Source: Halobaculum sp. MBLA0147 (GTDB lineage Archaea > Halobacteriota > Halobacteria > Halobacteriales > Haloferacaceae). From it: a stretch of 64,000 nt of DNA. Under the pieces are notes generated by a model, which saw only the letters and a program-made list of their open reading frames with translations, had not been told where the DNA came from and searched no databases. Both the position numbers and the translations under genes were made by a program. This document shows positions 1-7,649 of the stretch, in pieces. The stretch's first letter is position 1. Each line of letters starts with the position of its first letter. The stretch lies in contig NZ_JBGKAD010000001.1 of assembly GCF_041361345.1 (NCBI RefSeq), positions 2,666,001 through 2,730,000 of the forward strand, read 5' to 3'.

Positions 1-1
1 C

Positions 2-1006
2 CGGCTCGGCGTCGACACGCTGGCGGCCGTGATCGGTGGCAGCGTCGGCGGGATGAACGCACTCGACTGGGCGGCGCGGTTCCCCGACCGCGTCGAGCGC
101 GTGGCGGCGGTCGCGTCCGGCGCCCGCCTCGACACGGAGTGTCTCGCACTGAACACGGTCGCGCGGCGTGCGATCACGACGGACCCCGCCTGGCACGGTG
201 GCGACTACCACGAGACGGCCGGGCGCCCGGTCGACGGGTTGGCGCAGGCGCGCCGGATCGGCCACGTCATGTACCGCTCGAAGGCGTCGCTCGACGAGCA
301 GTTCGGACGCGACGCCGCGGGTCGCACGTCGCCGCTCGCGGCGGTCGACCCGACGAGCGACGCCGGCACCTACCGGGCGGTCGAGTCGTACCTCGACTAC
401 AACGCCGAGCGGTTCGCGCGAGCGTTCGACGCGGGGAGCTACCTCCGACTGCTCCGCGCGATGGACGAGTACGACCTCGCGCGTGTCGGCTCTGGGGGGA
501 GCGGTGACGCCGCGAGTGGGGGGAGCGGTGACGCCGCGAGTGGGAGGAGCGACGACGCAGCCGGCGGAGTCGAGGGCGACGCGGCGACCGCCGCCGCCGT
601 CGACGCGTCGGCCGTCGACGGGGCGGTCGACACGGGTGTCGCGCGGGCGCTGGCGGGGTTCGACGGGGACCTCTGTCTGGTCTCGTACACCGGCGACTGG
701 CACTTCCCGGTCGCCGCCTCGGAGACGGTGGCGGACGCCGCTCGCGCGGCCGGCGTCGACGTGACTCACCACACCGTCGTCTCCGAGTACGGCCACGACG
801 CCTTCCTCGCCGACCAGTCGACGCTCGTCGACCCACTGTCGGCGCTGTTGGCGGACGACGCGGGGACGGATCGGCGGCGGCGTGCTGGCGGCTCGTCTGG
901 GGTTCGATCCGAGAGCGGACGGGAGGCGTCCGGCGAGGACCGGGTTCTCGGGCGATCGAGTGTGGACTCGACCGCGCCGGTTCACTCGAGTCTGTACGGG
1001 CGGTGA
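2..1006 (+). CDS. metX: Homoserine O-acetyltransferase (MetX family), 5' end outside window
   Basis: This is the C-terminal 334 residues of an alpha/beta-hydrolase of the homoserine O-acyltransferase family, the first committed step of methionine synthesis from homoserine. The nucleophile elbow reads [10 protein letters not shown], with the Ser expected to carry the acyl group. The acid and base of the triad are seen in SYTGDWHFP (Asp) and in YGHDAFL (His). The reading frame is open to the left edge, so the start codon lies outside the window. Two features are unusual: a Gly/Ser/Ala/Asp-rich insertion encoded by imperfect 24-base tandem repeats (about 490-620), and a polar tail of about 60 residues after the catalytic His. 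Homoserine O-succinyltransferase is the alternative within the same fold. Confidence 0.9.
   Translation, partial: RLGVDTLAAVIGGSVGGMNALDWAARFPDRVERVAAVASGARLDTECLALNTVARRAITTDPAWHGGDYHETAGRPVDGLAQARRIGHVMYRSKASLDEQFGRDAAGRTSPLAAVDPTSDAGTYRAVESYLDYNAERFARAFDAGSYLRLLRAMDEYDLARVGSGGSGDAASGGSGDAASGRSDDAAGGVEGDAATAAAVDASAVDGAVDTGVARALAGFDGDLCLVSYTGDWHFPVAASETVADAARAAGVDVTHHTVVSEYGHDAFLADQSTLVDPLSALLADDAGTDRRRRAGGSSGVRSESGREASGEDRVLGRSSVDSTAPVHSSLYGR
491..560 (+). repeat. 24-base in-frame tandem repeat inside metX
   Basis: A 24-base unit encoding roughly GSGDAASG occurs twice almost perfectly and a third time in degraded form (GRSDDAAG). It expands a hydrophilic loop between the lid region and the last strands of the MetX hydrolase fold. 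The period is a multiple of three, so the frame is kept. Confidence 0.75.
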
Positions 1007-1033
1007 GGAGTGTCGCTCGCGGGGACCGACGCT

Positions 1034-1462
1034 TCAGTAGCTGTAGGCCACATCGTAGCCGTGTTCGAGCGCGAACTCGATCATGTGCTGACACGTGGCG
1101 ATGGTCTGATCAGTGGGGTCGGACAGTTCGTCGTTGGCGGCCAGTGTGGTCCGTGCACTCTCGAGCCACGCGGAGAACGCCTCCATCCCCTCGCGGTCGG
1201 TGAATCGGTGTCCGTTCTCCGTGTGTTCGTCGAGTAGATCCGGCAGTGTGTCTGGAGCAGCCTCGATGATTGTGTGAGGTATTTTCTTGTAGATCATAAA
1301 TAGACCACTCTCCCTCATACGACGTATAAAGTGTTGGTACGGAGGGTAGCCCTCGATAGAGTCGAGATGCTCCGACCGTTCAACATGATACGTATAAAAC
1401 TGTCTGCCCATTTCGGCTGTCTCTTTATTCGCAGGCACTTCGAGTGAGAGTCCAGATCCCAT
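1034..1462 (-). CDS. Hypothetical protein, third of three tandem paralogs (putative immunity protein)
   Basis: This 142-residue acidic protein has no signal peptide or membrane segment. It is a clear paralog of the two genes upstream on the same strand: all three share an N-terminal LSLEVPA-like motif, FMIYKKIPHTI, a near-identical FTDREGMEAFSAWLE block, and an ending like QHMIEFALEHGYDVAYSY. It lies 26 bases after its sister, in an operon led by the DUF4157 gene. I do not recognise the family. Small clustered paralogs directly downstream of a polymorphic-toxin-like gene are typically immunity proteins, so that role is inferred from context only. The gene is more A/T-rich than the genome average. 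Confidence 0.7.
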   Translation of the reverse strand: MGSGLSLEVPANKETAEMGRQFYTYHVERSEHLDSIEGYPPYQHFIRRMRESGLFMIYKKIPHTIIEAAPDTLPDLLDEHTENGHRFTDREGMEAFSAWLESARTTLAANDELSDPTDQTIATCQHMIEFALEHGYDVAYSY

Positions 1463-1488
1463 CGTTCACGCTCGTGCTGATCGGTGAT

Positions 1489-1920
1489 TCAGTGACTATA
1501 GACGACGCTGTAGCCGTGTTCGAGAGCGAACTCGACCATGTGTTGGCACTTGGAGATCGTTTGGTTGTTTGCTCTTACCAAGTCTTCCTTGCCGGTTGTC
1601 GGCGACTCCCGAGCACTTTCGAGCCACGCCGAGAGCGCTTCCATTCCCTCACGATCAGTGAACTCGTACCCGTCTTCTGTGTGTTCTTTACATACTTCCC
1701 ACAGCGGCTCCGGAGCAGCCTCAAAGATCGAATGTGGAATCTTCTGATAGATCATAAATCGGTTACGCTCTCTTATTCGACGCGTAAACTGCTCGTAGGG
1801 GAGATGGTCGTCAACAGAGTCGAGATGTTCGGACTGTTCGACGTGATACTCGTAGAACCGCCTTCCTGTCTCGACTGTCTGCTCGTCGGCTGGCACTTCG
1901 AGTGAGAGTGCTGATCCCAT
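1489..1920 (-). CDS. Hypothetical protein, second of three tandem paralogs (putative immunity protein)
   Basis: This 143-residue protein is the middle copy of the tandem trio. It retains the shared blocks (FMIYQKIPHSI, FTDREGMEALSAWLE, CQHMVEFALEHGYSVVYS) but is the most divergent. The other two copies share LLDEHTENGHRF, where this one reads VCKEHTEDGYEF, and it carries its own segment ESPTTGKEDLVRANN in place of a TLAAN-type stretch. That divergence suggests specificity for a different partner, or a resident immunity gene for a toxin tip that has been replaced. It is 26 bases from each neighbour on the same strand. The function is unknown and the immunity role is inferred. Confidence 0.7.
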   Translation of the reverse strand: MGSALSLEVPADEQTVETGRRFYEYHVEQSEHLDSVDDHLPYEQFTRRIRERNRFMIYQKIPHSIFEAAPEPLWEVCKEHTEDGYEFTDREGMEALSAWLESARESPTTGKEDLVRANNQTISKCQHMVEFALEHGYSVVYSH

Positions 1921-1946
1921 ACCTTACCCTTGTGTCGACTGACGGT

Positions 1947-2378
1947 TCAGTAGCTGTAGACGATGTCGTAGTCGTGTTCGAGGGCGAACTCGATCATGTG
2001 CTGACACGTGGTGATCGTCTGATCGCGTGGATTCGACAGTTCGCCGTTGGCGGCTAGTGTGCTCCGTGCATCCTCGAGCCACGCGGAGAGCGCCTCCATT
2101 CCCTCGCGGTCGGTGAATCGGTGTCCGTTCTCCGTGTGTTCGTCGAGCAGGTCGGATAGTATGTCTGGTGCAGGTTCGATGATGGTGTGTGGGATTTTCC
2201 GATAGATCATAAACCGACCCCGATCGTCCAACCGCTCCCGAAAGTACTTGTAGTCCAAGATATCGTCGATAGACTCGTGATACTGTGACTGGTCGGCGTG
2301 GTACTGATAGAACCGCCTCCCTGTCTCGGCTGTCTCTTCGTCAGCTGGAACTTTGAGTGAGAGTCCGTCCCCCATCAT
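1947..2378 (-). CDS. Hypothetical protein, first of three tandem paralogs (putative immunity protein)
   Basis: This 143-residue protein has its start codon directly abutting the stop of the upstream DUF4157 gene. On the minus strand the sequence reads TGA ATG ATG with no gap, so translation is very probably coupled. It shares FMIYRKIPHTI, the FTDREGMEALSAWLE block and the QHMIEFALEH ending with its two downstream paralogs. Being the copy fused most tightly to the toxin-like gene, it is the best candidate for the cognate partner of that protein's present C-terminus. I see no catalytic motif. A plain regulatory or accessory role cannot be excluded. Confidence 0.72.
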   Translation of the reverse strand: MMGDGLSLKVPADEETAETGRRFYQYHADQSQYHESIDDILDYKYFRERLDDRGRFMIYRKIPHTIIEPAPDILSDLLDEHTENGHRFTDREGMEALSAWLEDARSTLAANGELSNPRDQTITTCQHMIEFALEHDYDIVYSY

Positions 2379-3959
2379 TCACCCCCACGGAGCGGCTTCT
2401 CGCACTATTTTGTACATTAGCTTGAGTTGTTGCGTGGACCAGGGATAGGTCGCGACCCGATCATCGTTAATATCTTGCGTGTGATCAGCGGCGGCCCTGT
2501 CAGCCGGAACAACAGTACCCACCTCTACATCGCCGAAATCACCAGAATTCAGTTCGTCGATGCTAACAGTGAGCCGATTTGAACGGTCGACCTTCTCACT
2601 CACGTCTCCGTCGAGCAATTGTCCATTTACAATCTTGTCTGCATTTGTTTGCGCTTGTTCGATCGCTGTCTCTGAAGTCGAGTCGTCACTACCTCCTATT
2701 TTCTCTTCAATAACCGCTACTACATCCATACTTTCTATGTTGAGCACTACCTTGTCGAATTCTGGATTCCCTGGGGCGTTGATCTGGAACCCTTTGACTG
2801 TATTGTCGTTCTTCGGGACGGCGACTAACTCGTCTCGTTCGCGCAACTCGGGGACGAGATCACTCAAGATACCACTGTCGGGGTGCGCGGAGAGAACTTC
2901 CCCCACGTCTCCTTTTGAATCTCCGACATCTTTCTGTGACTCTGCGATCCGGTAGATGTCCGTGAGGAACTCTTCGTAGCGGTCGTCGTCGACGAGCGTC
3001 TCGATTCGCGCGACCAGCGACTCGGGAACGTTGCGTTCTTCGGCGAACGTGGCGAGCGGGTCGTCGGCAACGGCGGGGTCCGTCATCCGATCGTCCCACG
3101 CGGGGAACCGCTGGAGGTGGACGCCGTCCACGTCCGTCGATCCACTCGTCCACTCGCGCGTCACGTACCCGGGCACGGTGGGTGACTGCCTCGGTTCGCC
3201 ATCGTCTTCTGTCGGAACTGCTGCCGAGCGAGGCAACATCGACACCACCCCGTCGGTCTGCTGACGAACGTGCGCCAACTCGTGGACCAAGACGTGTTGG
3301 CCCTCCGCAGATGCGGGGTCGTACTCGCCGGCCCCGAACGCGACGTGATTCCCCACGGTGAACGCGCGGGCGTCGATCTCGTCGGCGGCCGCGGCGGCCT
3401 TCGCGTCGGTGTGAATCCGCACGTCTCCGAACGACTCGTCCATTCGCTCCTCCACAGCACGCTGGATCGAGGTGTCCAGCGATCGGCCGGGAGAGGTCAT
3501 CACGTCGCGAACCGAGTCGGGCACGTCGGTTTGCCCGTCGCGGCCCTCGCGGTCGTCCTCGAAGATGTCGGTCGTGTTGCGCCACAGGGAGTTGTCGTTG
3601 AAGTCGTCGATGTACCACGGGATCGGCGTTCCCTTGTGTCGCCGGTAGGCTTGGATGCTCTCGCGGTCGCCCATCGCGTCCGTGGGCACACCCTCTTCGA
3701 CCCACTGGTCGAACAGCCGTCCGTAGCGTTTCTCCATCCGCTGGAGTGTCTTGTACTCGTCTGTGTCTTCGATCTCACGCTGGTAGTACGCCTCGGCCTC
3801 TTCCCACGAGGGGTTCGTGCCGGGACCGGCGGACTGACGCTGGACCGAGTCGCCCTCGCCGCTCCACCACTCCCACGAGTCGTCGAACTCTGTTCGCTGT
3901 CCCTCGTCGTCTGACCGCTCCGAGTTCCGGTTCTCTCGTGACGCGTACTCTCGTCCCAT
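2379..3959 (-). CDS. DUF4157 (eCIS core-type) domain protein, putative polymorphic toxin
   Basis: This 526-residue protein has three recognisable parts. Residues 1-150 are acidic and rich in Trp and Tyr. Residues about 160-235 match DUF4157: an amphipathic SIQRAVEERM helix, VRIHTDAKAAAAADEIDARA, and the metal-binding HELAH at 226-230 followed by VRQQ. A variable C-terminal region follows after about residue 360. DUF4157 marks cargo of extracellular contractile injection systems and other export-linked polymorphic toxins. The N-terminal two thirds are GC-rich like the genome, but the last third (about 2380-2870) is visibly A/T-rich, as expected when a toxin tip is swapped by recombination. No known toxin motif is seen in the tip. 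Three paralogous small genes follow immediately. No injection-system structural genes are present in this window. Confidence 0.82.
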   Translation of the reverse strand: MGREYASRENRNSERSDDEGQRTEFDDSWEWWSGEGDSVQRQSAGPGTNPSWEEAEAYYQREIEDTDEYKTLQRMEKRYGRLFDQWVEEGVPTDAMGDRESIQAYRRHKGTPIPWYIDDFNDNSLWRNTTDIFEDDREGRDGQTDVPDSVRDVMTSPGRSLDTSIQRAVEERMDESFGDVRIHTDAKAAAAADEIDARAFTVGNHVAFGAGEYDPASAEGQHVLVHELAHVRQQTDGVVSMLPRSAAVPTEDDGEPRQSPTVPGYVTREWTSGSTDVDGVHLQRFPAWDDRMTDPAVADDPLATFAEERNVPESLVARIETLVDDDRYEEFLTDIYRIAESQKDVGDSKGDVGEVLSAHPDSGILSDLVPELRERDELVAVPKNDNTVKGFQINAPGNPEFDKVVLNIESMDVVAVIEEKIGGSDDSTSETAIEQAQTNADKIVNGQLLDGDVSEKVDRSNRLTVSIDELNSGDFGDVEVGTVVPADRAAADHTQDINDDRVATYPWSTQQLKLMYKIVREAAPWG

Positions 3960-3991
3960 CTACTCGTCAGCACACTATTTCATATCAGTTT

Positions 3992-3998
3992 CATATAG
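3992..3998 (-). promoter_or_regulatory. TATA-like element of the DUF4157 operon
   Basis: On the minus strand the upstream region reads CAACTATATGAAAC, about 35-40 bases before the ATG at 3959. It sits in an A/T-rich stretch, where the surrounding genome is GC-rich. This is the only obvious promoter-like element for the four-gene operon. The transcription start is inferred. Confidence 0.45.
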
Positions 3999-4147
3999 TT
4001 GTTTTGCCTGTATAGCGGATCAGGCAGTGAGCACGAGCGGAGTACGCCGAGAGAGCAGCCGAGAAGCGTTAGACAACCAACACGTAATGTATCGCAACGT
4101 TTTTACCGCTCGCTCTGCGACGGATAGACACGACACTCCGGGTTCGT

Positions 4148-4199
4148 CACTTCCTGCGGTAGAAGTGGCGAGGGTGCTGGTACACCCTCACCGGGGTGT
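4148..4199 (+). promoter_or_regulatory. Leader with mutually exclusive hairpins upstream of the 126-residue gene
   Basis: Three stems are visible. Stem A pairs CACTTC (4148-4153) with GAAGTG (4162-4167). Stem B pairs GAGGGTG (4170-4176) with CACCCTC (4183-4189), a perfect 7-bp stem with a 6-base loop. Stem C pairs ACACCC (4182-4187) with GGGTGT (4194-4199). B and C share the same CACCC strand and cannot form together, so the leader could switch states. A TTTTTA element at 4100-4105 would place the transcription start near 4130, giving a leader of about 90 bases, which is long for a haloarchaeon. The switching function is inference. Confidence 0.4.
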
Positions 4200-4215
4200 C
4201 GTAGGCAGAACACCC

Positions 4216-4596
4216 ATGTGTGATTCCAACTCGCCGTCACAAGAGCGTGACGGACAGCCAGCAGCACAGCACACGACCGACACCGCGACCCCTACGCAGT
4301 CGCGACACGAGGGAGCACCCTCGCTCTCGGTCGAGGAGCGAGCCGAACTGCTCGAGGAGAGCGCCGCCGCGTTCGAGACGCTGGACGACTACGACCGCGC
4401 GGAGAGTCTGGCGGCACTCGCTCGTCGCGCGGCAGCCGACGTACGCGATCACGGGGCCGTCGCGACGGCCACGCGAGACGCGCTGTTCGCCGAACTCACC
4501 GAGACGGCCGGCGACCTCGCGGACAACACCGACGGGACCGACGCCGTCGTCGCACGCGAACTGTTCGAGCTACTCGGGGTGATCGGCGCGACGTAG
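4216..4596 (+). CDS. Hypothetical acidic helical protein
   Basis: I do not recognise this 126-residue protein. A polar, low-complexity N-terminus (residues 1-40) precedes a helical region with LSVEERAELLEESAAAFE and AESLAALARRAAADVRDHG, which may be a small helical bundle. There is no signal peptide, membrane helix or cysteine pair beyond Cys2. I chose the ATG at 4216. The open frame continues upstream to 4027, but that extension would translate the hairpin-forming leader and reads as non-acidic, Arg/His-rich sequence unlike a halophilic protein. It is a single-gene unit between the divergent DUF4157 operon and the M20 hydrolase. Confidence 0.6.
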   Translation: MCDSNSPSQERDGQPAAQHTTDTATPTQSRHEGAPSLSVEERAELLEESAAAFETLDDYDRAESLAALARRAAADVRDHGAVATATRDALFAELTETAGDLADNTDGTDAVVARELFELLGVIGAT

Positions 4597-4760
4597 CGAC
4601 CCACGGTAGAGCGTTCGGTTCCCGGAACTGACTCTCCGTCTCTTCGGTCCACGAGAACCACACCTACTGATGTCTTCTCGCCGGCGCGGACATCACGTCG
4701 GAACCACGCGAATCACCGCCGCCGCAACCCCCAAGCGAGCGCCGGGTGAACCGAGACGGT

Positions 4761-6044
4761 ATGGAGATATCCGTCGACGCCGAGCGACTGCGGGCCGACA
4801 TCGAACGGACGGGGGCGTTCGGAGCCGTCGAGACGACCGAGGGCCACGGCCGGACGGTCCTGGCCGGCACCGAGCCGAACCGACGGGCACGCGAGTACCT
4901 CTGCGAACAGTTCGACGCGGCGGGGTTGACGACGACCGTCGACGCAGTCGGCAACGTCGCCGGCACGTGGACGCCCGCGTCGGCCGACCCCGACGCCGCG
5001 CCCGTCGCCGTCGGGAGCCACCTCGACTCCGTCCCCGAGGGCGGGATCTTCGACGGCCCACTCGGGGTGTACGCGGGACTGGAGGCGGTCCGCGCGCTCC
5101 AAGACGCCGGTGTCGAGCCGACGCGACCGATCACCGTCGTCTCGTTCACGGAGGAGGAGGGCCAGCGGTTCGCGGACGGCCTCCTCGGCTCCTCCGTCGC
5201 GGTCGGCCACCGGAGCGTCGCGGAGGCACTCGCACTCGAGGACGACGACGGCGTCACACTGGAGACGGCGCTGTCGGAGATCGGCTTCCGGGGGGAGGGA
5301 CTGCTCGCCCCGAGCGAGTGGGACGCGTGGTTCGAACTCCACGTCGAACAGGACACGGTGCTGGAGACGGCCGGCGTCCCGGTCGGCGTGGTGACGACGA
5401 TCACGGGGATCACGCACTGTGAGGCGACGCTGCGTGGCGAGGCGAACCACGCCGGCGCGACGGGGATGGACGACCGCACGGACGCGCTGGCGGCGGCCGC
5501 CGAGTTCGTCTCGGCGGTCGAACGCGCCGCGACCGAGGTGGTCGCGACGGACAGCGAGTCGGCGGTCGGGACGGTCGGCTCGCTGGACGTGGCACCGAAC
5601 GCCACCAACGTCGTCCCGGGGACGGTGACGGCCGGCGTCGACGTCCGGGACGTCGAGCGAGAGTCGATGGAGCGGATCGTCGCTCGCGCCCGCGAGACGC
5701 TGGCGCGACTCGAACGCGAGCGGGGCGTGGAGACGAGCTTCGAGCGGCCGTTCGACCTCGACCCGACCCCGATGAGTGACCGGCTCCGGCGTGCGGCCCA
5801 CGACGCCGGGGCGCAGGCCGGACTGGAGACGCTGGACCTCCACTCCGGCGCGGCCCACGACACGATGCACGTCGCGGACGCCACCGACGCGGCGCTGTTG
5901 TTCGCCCCCTCGCGCGACGGGATCAGCCACAACCCGTTGGAGTGGACGGACTGGGACGACTGCGCGGCCGCCACGCGGGTGCTCGCGGGTGCGCTCGCAG
6001 ACGCTGCGGGTGCGTCACGTGACGGGTCTCAGGGCGGCACGTAG
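4761..6044 (+). CDS. M20-family amidohydrolase (N-carbamoyl-L-amino-acid hydrolase / allantoate amidohydrolase type)
   Basis: This 427-residue cytoplasmic enzyme of the Zn-dependent M20/M28 amidase group hydrolyses carbamoyl- or ureido-type amide bonds. Metal-ligand motifs appear in order: VGSHLDSVPEGG (His and Asp), FTEEEGQRF (Glu pair), ELHVEQDTVLE (His), and the C-terminal HSGAAHDTMHVA. A dimerisation domain lies between them (about residues 210-330), including the ITHCEATLRGEANHAGAT stretch. I start at the ATG at 4761; a GTG five codons upstream (4746) is possible. The exact substrate (N-carbamoyl amino acids, allantoate or ureidoglycolate) cannot be read from sequence, and no urate-pathway genes are nearby. 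Confidence 0.87.
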   Translation: MEISVDAERLRADIERTGAFGAVETTEGHGRTVLAGTEPNRRAREYLCEQFDAAGLTTTVDAVGNVAGTWTPASADPDAAPVAVGSHLDSVPEGGIFDGPLGVYAGLEAVRALQDAGVEPTRPITVVSFTEEEGQRFADGLLGSSVAVGHRSVAEALALEDDDGVTLETALSEIGFRGEGLLAPSEWDAWFELHVEQDTVLETAGVPVGVVTTITGITHCEATLRGEANHAGATGMDDRTDALAAAAEFVSAVERAATEVVATDSESAVGTVGSLDVAPNATNVVPGTVTAGVDVRDVERESMERIVARARETLARLERERGVETSFERPFDLDPTPMSDRLRRAAHDAGAQAGLETLDLHSGAAHDTMHVADATDAALLFAPSRDGISHNPLEWTDWDDCAAATRVLAGALADAAGASRDGSQGGT

Positions 6045-6168
6045 AGCGTCGTGGCTCCCCGACGGGACGTCTCGACAGGTGTGTCCGCCGACGGAGGACC
6101 GGTGCGAGCGGGTGAACGGGGCCGTCGTGACGGGTACGGCACCGGGTAGCAAAAGGCCTATAATACAC

Positions 6169-6174
6169 TCCGAG
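6169..6174 (+). promoter_or_regulatory. TATA box of the tatA-like gene
   Basis: TATAAT lies in the stretch GGCCTATAATACAC, centred about 28 bases before the ATG at 6200. That spacing fits a leaderless transcript starting at the second in-frame ATG rather than at 6191. Confidence 0.6.
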
Positions 6175-6199
6175 TTACGGACGGGTAGAGATGGTCGAC

Positions 6200-6442
6200 A
6201 TGGCACTACTGTTCGGGGCGATCCCGGGCGGGCCGGAGATGATCGTGATCCTGCTCGTGCTCGTCCTGCTGTTCGGTGCGAACAAGATCCCCAAGCTGGC
6301 CCGGTCGACGGGGCAGGCGATGGGCGAGTTCAAGAAGGGGCGCGAGGAGATCGAGGAGGAGCTCGAGGAGATGCAGGGTGACACCGACGACGACACGGAC
6401 ACGGAGTTCGTCGACACCGAGATGGGCACCGAGGAGAACTGA
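6200..6442 (+). CDS. tatA: Sec-independent protein translocase TatA-type subunit
   Basis: This 80-residue protein has the TatA/B architecture: a short N-terminal transmembrane helix (MIVILLVLVLLFGANKIPKL), the Phe-Gly hinge and K-IP-L motif, then an amphipathic helix (ARSTGQAMGEFKKGREEIEE) and an acidic tail. TatA forms the pore that exports folded proteins, which is the main secretion route in haloarchaea. The Tat-signal protein at 46.4-49 kb is the kind of client it would serve. An in-frame ATG at 6191 is an alternative start, but TATA spacing favours 6200. The gene is a single unit followed by tRNA-Arg. No tatC is in the window. Confidence 0.88.
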   Translation: MALLFGAIPGGPEMIVILLVLVLLFGANKIPKLARSTGQAMGEFKKGREEIEEELEEMQGDTDDDTDTEFVDTEMGTEEN

Positions 6443-6496
6443 CGCGGCCCACACGATCGTCTCCGACCTTTCTGTCCGTCTGCCAGTCCGGCAGTG

Positions 6497-6569
6497 GGGC
6501 GTGTGGCCAAGTGGACACGGCGAGCGGCTCCTAACCGCTAGATCGCGGGTTCGAATCCCGCCACGCCCG
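6497..6569 (+). tRNA. tRNA-Arg (anticodon CCT)
   Basis: The cloverleaf can be drawn fully: acceptor GGGCGTG with CACGCCC, a D arm closed by GCC/GGC, an anticodon stem AGCGG/CCGCT around loop CTCCTAA (anticodon CCT, reads AGG), and a T arm GCGGG/CCCGC with loop TTCGAAT. No CCA is encoded and no intron is seen. The 3' end of this gene is duplicated downstream. Confidence 0.95.
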
Positions 6570-6694
6570 TACAGGGAGTCGCGAGCGGAGCGAGCGACGA
6601 CCGAACCGGAACGGGATTCGAGCCCTGCCAGTCGCAGCGGCCGAGTGAAACGAGGCCGACCGTCTGGCTCCGGTTCGAATCCCGCCACGCCCGT
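6548..6694 (+). repeat. Direct repeat of the tRNA-Arg 3' end (attachment-site-like scar)
   Basis: The last 23 bases around the T arm and acceptor of tRNA-Arg (6548-6570) recur without mismatch at 6672-6694, 124 bases downstream. Between them, at about 6607-6630, lies a degenerate copy with a GGGATTCGAGCCC T-arm-like core. Duplication of a tRNA 3' end is the usual footprint left by tyrosine-recombinase integrative elements. No integrase is present here, so this reads as a scar or as one boundary of a larger rearranged island. Confidence 0.7.
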
Positions 6695-6895
6695 TCGTCC
6701 TCGCAGGACTCGGACTCACGGGCGTGATGTAGTCCAGTCGTGTAGTGAAGTACGAGTACCGCAGCTGGCGGCCACGGTGAGGTTGACCCTACGACTGTCA
6801 GACGAGGAGTGGGTGACGTTAAGCCTGTCAAATGTATTCCGTCAGCCTCTTGACCAAGAGCAACAACCAGTCACGAAACTGCTGGGGAGCAAACC
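6570..6895. other. Gene-free stretch between tRNA-Arg and an A/T-richer islet
   Basis: This interval contains the duplicated tRNA 3' fragments (up to 6694) and then about 200 bases that become gradually more A/T-rich towards the next gene. I see no convincing reading frame. In-frame stops and the repeat structure argue that it is non-coding remnant DNA. Confidence 0.5.
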
Positions 6896-7627
6896 ATGGA
6901 CAAGGATACTCGTCGGGCTGTATCCTCTGTTATCGCGAGACTGATTCCGGTTGGTATCGCGATAGGGCTGGCCCTGTGGAACAACAACATTGGTATTACA
7001 ATTGCGGTCGTCTTCGCGGTCGTATCTCTCGTTGTTGCTATCCCTGTTGAATACGTTCTAACCTACTCTCCAGCCGTTTCGTACCGTGACAAACAGCTAT
7101 CGACGTTCTTCAGTCGGTACCTCAAACTGGTAGAAGCCGATATCGAGTCTGTCGCTCACGGGGATGTCGACGTACGTGCCAACATCATGCGACTCTCGTC
7201 CGACGGACTGAGAGATTCTCCCAGTTACAAAGTTGCATTTTACGCACGTGAGGCCGACTACGCCGACGAGGAGTTCGAACTGGAATTTGACATCGGGCAG
7301 GGGTGTGTCGGTAAGGTACACGAGGCACGCGATCAGAAGTTTGCAATCTCTCCACACCATCACGAAGCGTGGGGCGAGGGCTGGAGCACGAGCGACAGAC
7401 ATGATCGCGTCACCGAGGATCTCAACACGATTATCGGAACACCAGTGTTCGACCCTGAAAAGAGCGGGAAAGAGCCTATAGCAGTACTGATAATCGACAG
7501 TGAGGATCCAATCGAAGATTTCGTTTCGTTGGGTGAAGACCAAACCCTGGAAGATGTATCGTTCAAGGGTACTGATGTAGCCGACCGCGCGACGGACCAC
7601 GCTTCGGACGTAGGAATACTTTTATAA
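6896..7627 (+). CDS. Two-helix membrane protein with a GAF-like C-terminal domain
   Basis: This 243-residue protein begins with two hydrophobic segments (about residues 8-30 and 31-55), leaving a large cytoplasmic part. The later region contains LEFDIGQGCVGKVHEARDQ, then NTIIGTPVFDP and PIAVLIIDSEDPIEDF. That series (gain of cover over a ligand pocket, then an I-G-T-P-V and A-V-L-I-I-D strand pair) resembles GAF sensory domains. The DNA is visibly more A/T-rich than its neighbours and lies just after the tRNA-Arg repeat, so acquisition by transfer is likely. The function is unknown. A role as a sensor or effector in a lost mobile element is inference. Confidence 0.75.
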   Translation: MDKDTRRAVSSVIARLIPVGIAIGLALWNNNIGITIAVVFAVVSLVVAIPVEYVLTYSPAVSYRDKQLSTFFSRYLKLVEADIESVAHGDVDVRANIMRLSSDGLRDSPSYKVAFYAREADYADEEFELEFDIGQGCVGKVHEARDQKFAISPHHHEAWGEGWSTSDRHDRVTEDLNTIIGTPVFDPEKSGKEPIAVLIIDSEDPIEDFVSLGEDQTLEDVSFKGTDVADRATDHASDVGILL

Positions 7628-7649
7628 CCTCGGGTGAGTAGTAGCGAAC

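Noticed and set aside
6607-6694. Second and third tRNA genes after tRNA-Arg
   Set aside because: Only T-arm and acceptor 3' segments are present. No 5' acceptor strand, D arm or anticodon arm can be paired with them.
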